A DNA stretch of 10,037 nt from JBAYJM01 sp964350585 (lineage in GTDB: Bacteria > Patescibacteriota > Patescibacteriia > 2-01-FULL-39-33): contig CAYGKC010000026.1 of the NCBI GenBank assembly GCA_964350585.1, forward strand, positions 1-10,037, written 5' to 3'. Position numbers and translations under genes: made by a program. Positions 7,074-10,037 of this stretch are shown piece by piece. The notes under the pieces are model-generated. The model saw only the letters and a program-made list of their open reading frames with translations, made no database searches and was not told the DNA's origin. Within the stretch, counting starts at the first letter, position 1; every line of letters begins with the position of its first letter.

Positions 7074-7095
7074 ATTCTTTTATATATTCTAACTT
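7067..7095 (+). promoter_or_regulatory. Promoter of the ParB-like gene
   Basis: TTGACA (7067-7072), 17 bp, TAACTT (7090-7095). The -35 is perfect and the -10 weak. Another TTGACA lies 16 bp upstream (7051-7056) without a good -10 box. The overlap with the opposite promoter means that the two units probably cannot be fully active at the same time. Confidence 0.5.
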
Positions 7096-7166
7096 TAGAT
7101 AAGAATGGAGGGATATATTTGGTTCATTAACAACTTACGCATGTAATCCATGAAAAGGAGAGCATT

Positions 7167-8198
7167 ATGTCTTGCAATCAGGAAAACTCAGAAATTGCAG
7201 TACAATTAATATGCAAATGCATGGATGAGGTACATAAAGACCTGCCCCAATTCAAGGGTAAGATCCTAAACAATAAGGTTAAGTACGTTGGGCCTCGCCA
7301 TAAGATTAATCTTTATGACTACATCGGGCAAACACTATACATTGATCCTAAGCTAATCATCAGGGATGAAAAACAGCCACGAGGCAAGGAAAATTTCGAT
7401 CAAGAGAAAATGAATGAGCTAATTTCAAGCTTAGTCAACGATGGGCAAGAGCTTGTGGTAAACATAACTCCAATTACAAACCATTCAACAGCCATTGCAA
7501 AGCTTCTCGATGGAGAAAGAAGGTGGCGCGCCTGTATGAAAGCAAGCATGCCGTTGCTTGTCTTTATTAAAGAAGATATCCAAGATGAAAATAAAAGACT
7601 CGCCACCCAACTGCGTTCCAATCACCTAAAAGAGGAACACGTCACCCATGATATCTTTCACAGCATTGTGCGACTTCACAATTCAGGAATGAATGACAGT
7701 CAAATAGCTTTGAATTTTGGTCGTTCGCCTTCTTGGGTCAACAACTACCTAAAGCTGGCTGACTTGATTCCCGAAGTTTTTGCCATGCTAAGCTCAAAAA
7801 TTCCCAAAAACAAACGCCTGAAGTTCTCAATCGCCGTTGAAATTTCCAAACTTCCGCAAAAGATGCAACTGACATTTGCCCAAGCAGCTCTGCAAAAGAA
7901 AATTGGCTATGAGCAAATAAAAAAAGAAGTAAGGCGGATTCTCAAAAATGAAGGCATGGAAATTACAGAGCCAAGATCTTCTAGCGTAAGTGAAGTACAA
8001 GAAAGCCTGAAAAAATTCACTAAGGCTATGGCAAATCGCGCTATTTTACTAAAAGAACAACCAAACCTGGTGCTTATCAGAGCAATAGGTATGTCAACTG
8101 CTGAAGAAATTGAAGACATGTGTAATACCTTACAAAATGCTGCAAATGAGATAAACGAACTCACGGAACGTATCCGTAAATGCTACGCAAACAGATAA
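7167..8198 (+). CDS. ParB-like DNA-binding protein (orphan, no ParA seen)
   Basis: A 343-residue protein with the ParB/Spo0J/RepB core: QPR (70-72) followed by FDQEKMNELISSLVNDGQEL, the nucleotide-binding GERRWRA (116-122), and a helix-turn-helix at about 176-196 (NDSQIALNFGRSPSWVNNYL). ParB proteins bind DNA sites, and in well-studied members the GERR motif binds CTP. The third ParB motif, usually around ENxQR, reads LRSNHLKEEH (149-158), so a usual Glu is replaced. An extra N-terminal segment of about 55 residues and a helical C-terminal end (270-343) complete the protein. The start is set by AAGGAG six bases before the ATG. There is no ParA gene next to it, and it is alone in its unit, divergent from the acidic-tail gene. 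It may be a regulator or nucleoid factor rather than a partition protein. Which of these applies is open. Confidence 0.85.
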   Translation: MSCNQENSEIAVQLICKCMDEVHKDLPQFKGKILNNKVKYVGPRHKINLYDYIGQTLYIDPKLIIRDEKQPRGKENFDQEKMNELISSLVNDGQELVVNITPITNHSTAIAKLLDGERRWRACMKASMPLLVFIKEDIQDENKRLATQLRSNHLKEEHVTHDIFHSIVRLHNSGMNDSQIALNFGRSPSWVNNYLKLADLIPEVFAMLSSKIPKNKRLKFSIAVEISKLPQKMQLTFAQAALQKKIGYEQIKKEVRRILKNEGMEITEPRSSSVSEVQESLKKFTKAMANRAILLKEQPNLVLIRAIGMSTAEEIEDMCNTLQNAANEINELTERIRKCYANR

Positions 8199-8209
8199 CT
8201 ACTACTTTC

Positions 8210-8240
8210 AATCCCGGCAAAACTTGCTGGGATTTTTTTT
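8210..8240 (+). terminator. Terminator of the ParB-like gene
   Basis: AATCCCGGCAA (8210-8220), loop AAC, TTGCTGGGATT (8224-8234), 11 bp with one G-T pair, then T to 8240. It starts 12 bp after the stop codon. Confidence 0.9.
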
Positions 8241-8255
8241 AGATTTACTATTATT

Positions 8256-8273
8256 AACTTTAATATTAAAGTT
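8256..8273. repeat. Perfect 18-bp palindrome upstream of a promoter
   Basis: AACTTTAATATTAAAGTT is identical to its reverse complement. It ends 7 bp before the -35 box of the next gene, a common place for an activator or repressor dimer site. It is AT-only except for one C-G pair in each arm, so chance cannot be excluded. Confidence 0.5.
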
Positions 8274-8280
8274 GATTTTA

Positions 8281-8309
8281 TTGACAAGTAAATACAATAA
8301 TTACATACT
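8281..8309 (+). promoter_or_regulatory. Promoter of the kinase-like gene
   Basis: TTGACA (8281-8286), 17 bp, CATACT (8304-8309). The start is predicted near 8316, with a leader of about 40 nt that contains AAAGGA before the ATG. Confidence 0.55.
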
Positions 8310-8354
8310 GAAGTATCAGCACATTTAACTACAATTTTTAAGAAAGGATTGAGA

Positions 8355-8927
8355 ATGATAATCTGCAGAGGTCGGACTCGAACAGTATTATTAATTGGAA
8401 TATTGGCAATTAAATTGCCGGTCGTTAATCCAATTTTTGCCCTAAAAAATCTGTTTGAAGATCTTTCATATCTTCAAAAGTGGTTATTTAATAAGTCATT
8501 GCGTGCCAAACCAGAAATTTTTCAAAAAATGTTTTGGAGCTATAAATATCCGGGTACCCTAGGTAGCCAATTATTTAGGGGAATAATGGCAAATATCTGG
8601 GAACGTCGGTTATATAAAGAAACCAAAAATCGATTCTTACTACCAACATATTTTTCATTACTAGGTTTGATAAATTTCCAAAAGACAGGCGATCCATTAA
8701 ATATGGAACGATCTAAATTCGCATGTCAAATTATTAGCCTTACTTCAATGAAAGAAGCCTTCTGTGACAGTCACTGTCTTTTAGATCCTAAAAATTTTTG
8801 TTGGGTTGATGGTCATTTGAAAATCCTAGATTATGGGAATGAACAATGCCATGATTTCATTAGAAAGTATGGCAACAAACTTTATGACAGTTTTTCATTA
8901 GAATACTCTTGGGAGGAAAATGAATAA
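8355..8927 (+). CDS. Uncharacterised 190-aa protein with kinase-like motifs
   Basis: A small protein of no named family. A possible TTG start lies six bases upstream (8349), but AAAGGA (8343-8348) is placed 6 bases before the ATG at 8355, so I choose the ATG. The order of motifs resembles a reduced protein-kinase fold: a strand ending in LAIKLP with K20 where kinases have the ATP-binding Lys, a helix NIWERRLYKE with E83 as a possible partner, HCLLDPKN (140-147) in the register of the catalytic HRDLKPEN, and GHLKILDYG (153-161) where kinases have the metal-binding DFG. In that register the catalytic Asp is Leu142, so a phosphotransferase of the usual type is doubtful. This is inference by eye. 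The hydrophobic run 11-29 could instead be read as a membrane segment. The gene is a single unit with its own promoter and terminator. Confidence 0.75.
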   Translation: MIICRGRTRTVLLIGILAIKLPVVNPIFALKNLFEDLSYLQKWLFNKSLRAKPEIFQKMFWSYKYPGTLGSQLFRGIMANIWERRLYKETKNRFLLPTYFSLLGLINFQKTGDPLNMERSKFACQIISLTSMKEAFCDSHCLLDPKNFCWVDGHLKILDYGNEQCHDFIRKYGNKLYDSFSLEYSWEENE

Positions 8928-8943
8928 AATAAATTGGTTAATT

Positions 8944-8973
8944 ACCGCCTCGAAAGATTGAGGTGGTTTTTTT
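8944..8973 (+). terminator. Terminator of the kinase-like gene
   Basis: ACCGCCTC (8944-8951), loop GAAAGATT, GAGGTGGT (8960-8967), 8 bp with one G-T pair, then T to 8973. It begins 16 bp after the stop codon. Confidence 0.9.
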
Positions 8974-9014
8974 ATAACTTTAAACAACTGATTTTTTTAA
9001 GACGATTACGTTTC

Positions 9015-9043
9015 TTGACAAAATTATCTATTTTTTTTATAAT
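9015..9043 (+). promoter_or_regulatory. Perfect consensus promoter
   Basis: TTGACA (9015-9020), exactly 17 bp, TATAAT (9038-9043). Both boxes match the sigma-70 consensus fully and the spacing is ideal, making it the strongest-looking promoter in the window. The start would be near 9050. Confidence 0.85.
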
Positions 9044-9093
9044 GTAATGTGAATTGTTTGGCGTATAAACTTTACGAAAGGAGAAAACATCAC

Positions 9094-9546
9094 GTGAGTA
9101 AGAAACAATGTCCTAAGGTAGGAGAACGCTTTACATTGACACTTAAAGCCAATGAAGCTAATAACACTCCGCTCGGAATAGTCAAGGAATGGGGTTACTC
9201 CAAAAGAGGATGGAAACACAGAGGAGAAGTTCTTACAGGTGAGCAGACTAAGGAGTTTATGCTCGTGGAGGTTGGTTATCAATCAAACATTGATGCAGTA
9301 AAGCGGGCGATTGAAATGTTATATGGCATCCCACCAAAACAACATAAAGGACAATGGAAACAGGCTTACCTAGCTGAGTATGAACCAAACAGCACAAATC
9401 ACATTGGAATAGCCGATAATTCGTGGGTCACCCCAGATGGTAACCATGTTTTCCCCTGTTTGCTTGCGGATGGCAGATCTCGCTTTAGCTGGTCTGGGCA
9501 TGATTTTGATAAGGAAGAATGGCTCTGGCTTGTGCCTGCTCCGTGA
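9094..9546 (+). CDS. Uncharacterised 150-aa Trp-rich protein
   Basis: I do not recognise a named family. The frame is open from a GTG at 9049, but that codon falls at the predicted transcription start. The GTG at 9094 has AAAGGAG about 10 bases upstream, so I place the start there, giving MSKKQCPKVGERF. The N-terminal part is rich in Lys, Glu and Thr. A helix-like segment IDAVKRAIEMLYGIP (66-80) precedes a C-terminal half with many aromatic and Gly residues: GQWKQAYLAEYEP, GIADNSW, GNHVFPCLLADGRSRFSWSGHDF and EEWLWLVPAP at the very end. No signal peptide or membrane helix is seen, so it is probably cytosolic. It has a full consensus promoter and a strong terminator, so it may be highly expressed. 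No function can be assigned. Confidence 0.8.
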   Translation: MSKKQCPKVGERFTLTLKANEANNTPLGIVKEWGYSKRGWKHRGEVLTGEQTKEFMLVEVGYQSNIDAVKRAIEMLYGIPPKQHKGQWKQAYLAEYEPNSTNHIGIADNSWVTPDGNHVFPCLLADGRSRFSWSGHDFDKEEWLWLVPAP

Positions 9547-9587
9547 CTCCGCCAATTTATTTAGCACCTTAAGTTATTTGCCACCCG

Positions 9588-9623
9588 GTTCCGCATGGTT
9601 AATCTGACATGCGGAACTTTTTT
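9588..9623 (+). terminator. Terminator of the Trp-rich protein gene
   Basis: GTTCCGCATG (9588-9597), loop of 10, CATGCGGAAC (9608-9617), a perfect 10-bp stem, then six T. It lies about 40 bp after the stop codon. Confidence 0.92.
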
Positions 9624-9702
9624 GATTCCACTATTTTCAATAAGTGTTATCCGCTATATCACTTTAAGAATTTTTGTATAAATAAAATAGCATCCAAAAT
9701 GG

Positions 9703-9743
9703 TTGAACCTCCTAGTCGCTATGGGAGAGCGAAAGAGGTTCAA
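9703..9743. repeat. Inverted repeat, two-part hairpin
   Basis: TTGAACCTC (9703-9711) pairs perfectly with GAGGTTCAA (9735-9743). Inside it TCGCT (9716-9720) pairs with AGCGA (9728-9732). There is no T-tract, so it is not a typical terminator. Confidence 0.8.
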
Positions 9744-9766
9744 GAAAATTCAGTATTCTACGTAAT

Positions 9767-9804
9767 AACTAAAACGCTTCAGAAAAATCTGAAGTGTTTT
9801 AGTT
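9767..9804. repeat. 17-bp inverted repeat with AAAA loop
   Basis: The arms 9767-9783 and 9788-9804 pair over 17 bp with one G-T pair. The core is CGCTTCAGA and TCTGAAGTG around AAAA. It is A-rich on one side and T-rich on the other, so it could stop transcription from either side. Confidence 0.8.
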
Positions 9805-9830
9805 TAACTGGTAGCCCTACGGGGAATTCC

Positions 9831-9869
9831 GACAGAAATCGCCTACAAAAATTGGTGATTTCTTCTGTC
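9831..9869. repeat. Inverted repeat in the GC-richer core
   Basis: GACAGAAATCGCC (9831-9843) pairs with GGTGATTTC (9854-9862) and, after a two-base bulge, CTGTC (9865-9869). The loop is TACAAAAATT. No T-tract follows. Confidence 0.75.
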
Positions 9870-9992
9870 CTGGTGGCCGCCAATCCTGCGCCAGCTCGGA
9901 TCGGCTATAGCTTCGCTACGTCGTTCTCCTTCCGTCGAACTCCTTGCTCAGCTAGCCACCCGTTCGATTCCCTCAATGATGCTCATTATAAT

Positions 9993-10026
9993 TAAAATAG
10001 CATCCACAAAAATGGATGCTATTTTA
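9993..10026. repeat. Perfect 14-bp hairpin, possible bidirectional terminator
   Basis: TAAAATAGCATCCA, loop CAAAAA, TGGATGCTATTTTA. The stem ends in A-rich and T-rich arms and could terminate transcription in both directions. One arm is the third copy of the motif also found at 9683-9696. Confidence 0.8.
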
Positions 10027-10037
10027 ATTACGTGGTA

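Larger units (their letters stand above)
9683..10026. mobile_element. Possible MITE-like element bounded by 14-bp inverted repeats
   Basis: TAAAATAGCATCCA at 9683-9696 recurs as its reverse complement TGGATGCTATTTTA at 10013-10026, giving identical 14-bp inverted ends to a segment of 344 bp with no gene. A third copy, direct, lies at 9993-10006, forming a hairpin with the right end. No clear target-site duplication is visible, which weakens the case. A pair of transcription terminators or a recombination site cassette would be alternatives. Confidence 0.35.
9624..10037. other. Gene-free region with serial hairpins
   Basis: I see no credible gene on either strand of this 414-bp stretch. The one long plus-strand frame starts inside the preceding terminator and has no ribosome-binding site. 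Instead there are four strong inverted repeats, a 14-bp motif in three copies, and a clearly GC-richer core (about 9815-9975) than the flanking DNA. The content suggests a structured or mobile non-coding element. Confidence 0.6.

Noticed and set aside
7105..7146. 13-codon open frame (MEGYIWFINNLRM) in the leader of the ParB-like gene
   Set aside because: No ribosome-binding site, no run of regulatory codons and no attenuator hairpin. An AT-rich leader easily contains such a frame by chance.
8349..8354. TTG start for the kinase-like protein
   Set aside because: The Shine-Dalgarno sequence directly abuts this TTG, and it is correctly spaced for the ATG at 8355.
9049..9093. Upstream GTG that would lengthen the Trp-rich protein by 15 residues
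   Set aside because: It sits at the predicted transcription start, while the GTG at 9094 has an AAAGGAG sequence in front.
9950..9985. tRNA-like GTTCGATTCC sequence
   Set aside because: The flanking bases do not form a T stem, and no anticodon or acceptor stem can be built around it.
9609..9995. Plus-strand open frame of 128 codons
   Set aside because: It begins inside the stem of the preceding terminator, has no ribosome-binding site, and runs through four hairpins. The composition looks like translated non-coding DNA.
1..10037. CRISPR array or defence system
   Set aside because: No evenly spaced direct repeats with unique spacers and no recognisable nuclease, reverse transcriptase or toxin-antitoxin pair were found.

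Overview
The window is AT-rich bacterial DNA, dense with genes read with the standard code: TGA is a real stop at 2321-2323 and 9544-9546. No rRNA, tRNA or housekeeping protein fixes the taxonomy. A very AT-rich genome, a compact bacterial RNase P RNA with an altered L15 loop, and several small proteins of no familiar family suggest a reduced-genome lineage such as Patescibacteria/CPR. That placement is inference.

Region 1 (about 90-5170, all on the minus strand) is a surface-polysaccharide locus. Its first transcription unit starts near 5131 and encodes a polyprenyl-phosphate sugar-1-phosphate transferase, the enzyme that loads the first sugar on the lipid carrier, followed by a 52-residue two-helix membrane protein and a terminator. 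A new promoter just after that terminator drives three GT4-type glycosyltransferases, coupled or closely spaced, which would extend the lipid-linked glycan. Both units appear to be leaderless or to have very short leaders with no Shine-Dalgarno sequence.

Region 2 (5165-5960) is an RNA locus. Back-to-back promoters drive RNase P RNA (rnpB) on the plus strand and, on the minus strand, an unidentified, strongly folded RNA of about 280 nt that ends in a 19-bp hairpin and a U-tract.

Region 3 (5990-9625) holds four single-gene units, each with its own promoter and terminator and mostly with clear Shine-Dalgarno sites. A minus-strand protein with possible winged-helix domains and an acidic tail is divergent from a ParB-like DNA-binding protein, and their -35 boxes overlap. 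Then come a 190-residue protein with a degenerate kinase-like motif series and a 150-residue Trp-rich protein behind a perfect consensus promoter.

Region 4 (9624-10037) has no believable gene. It holds a series of hairpins and a 14-bp motif that appears three times, twice as inverted ends of a segment of about 344 bp. It looks like a small non-autonomous mobile element or a structured intergenic element.
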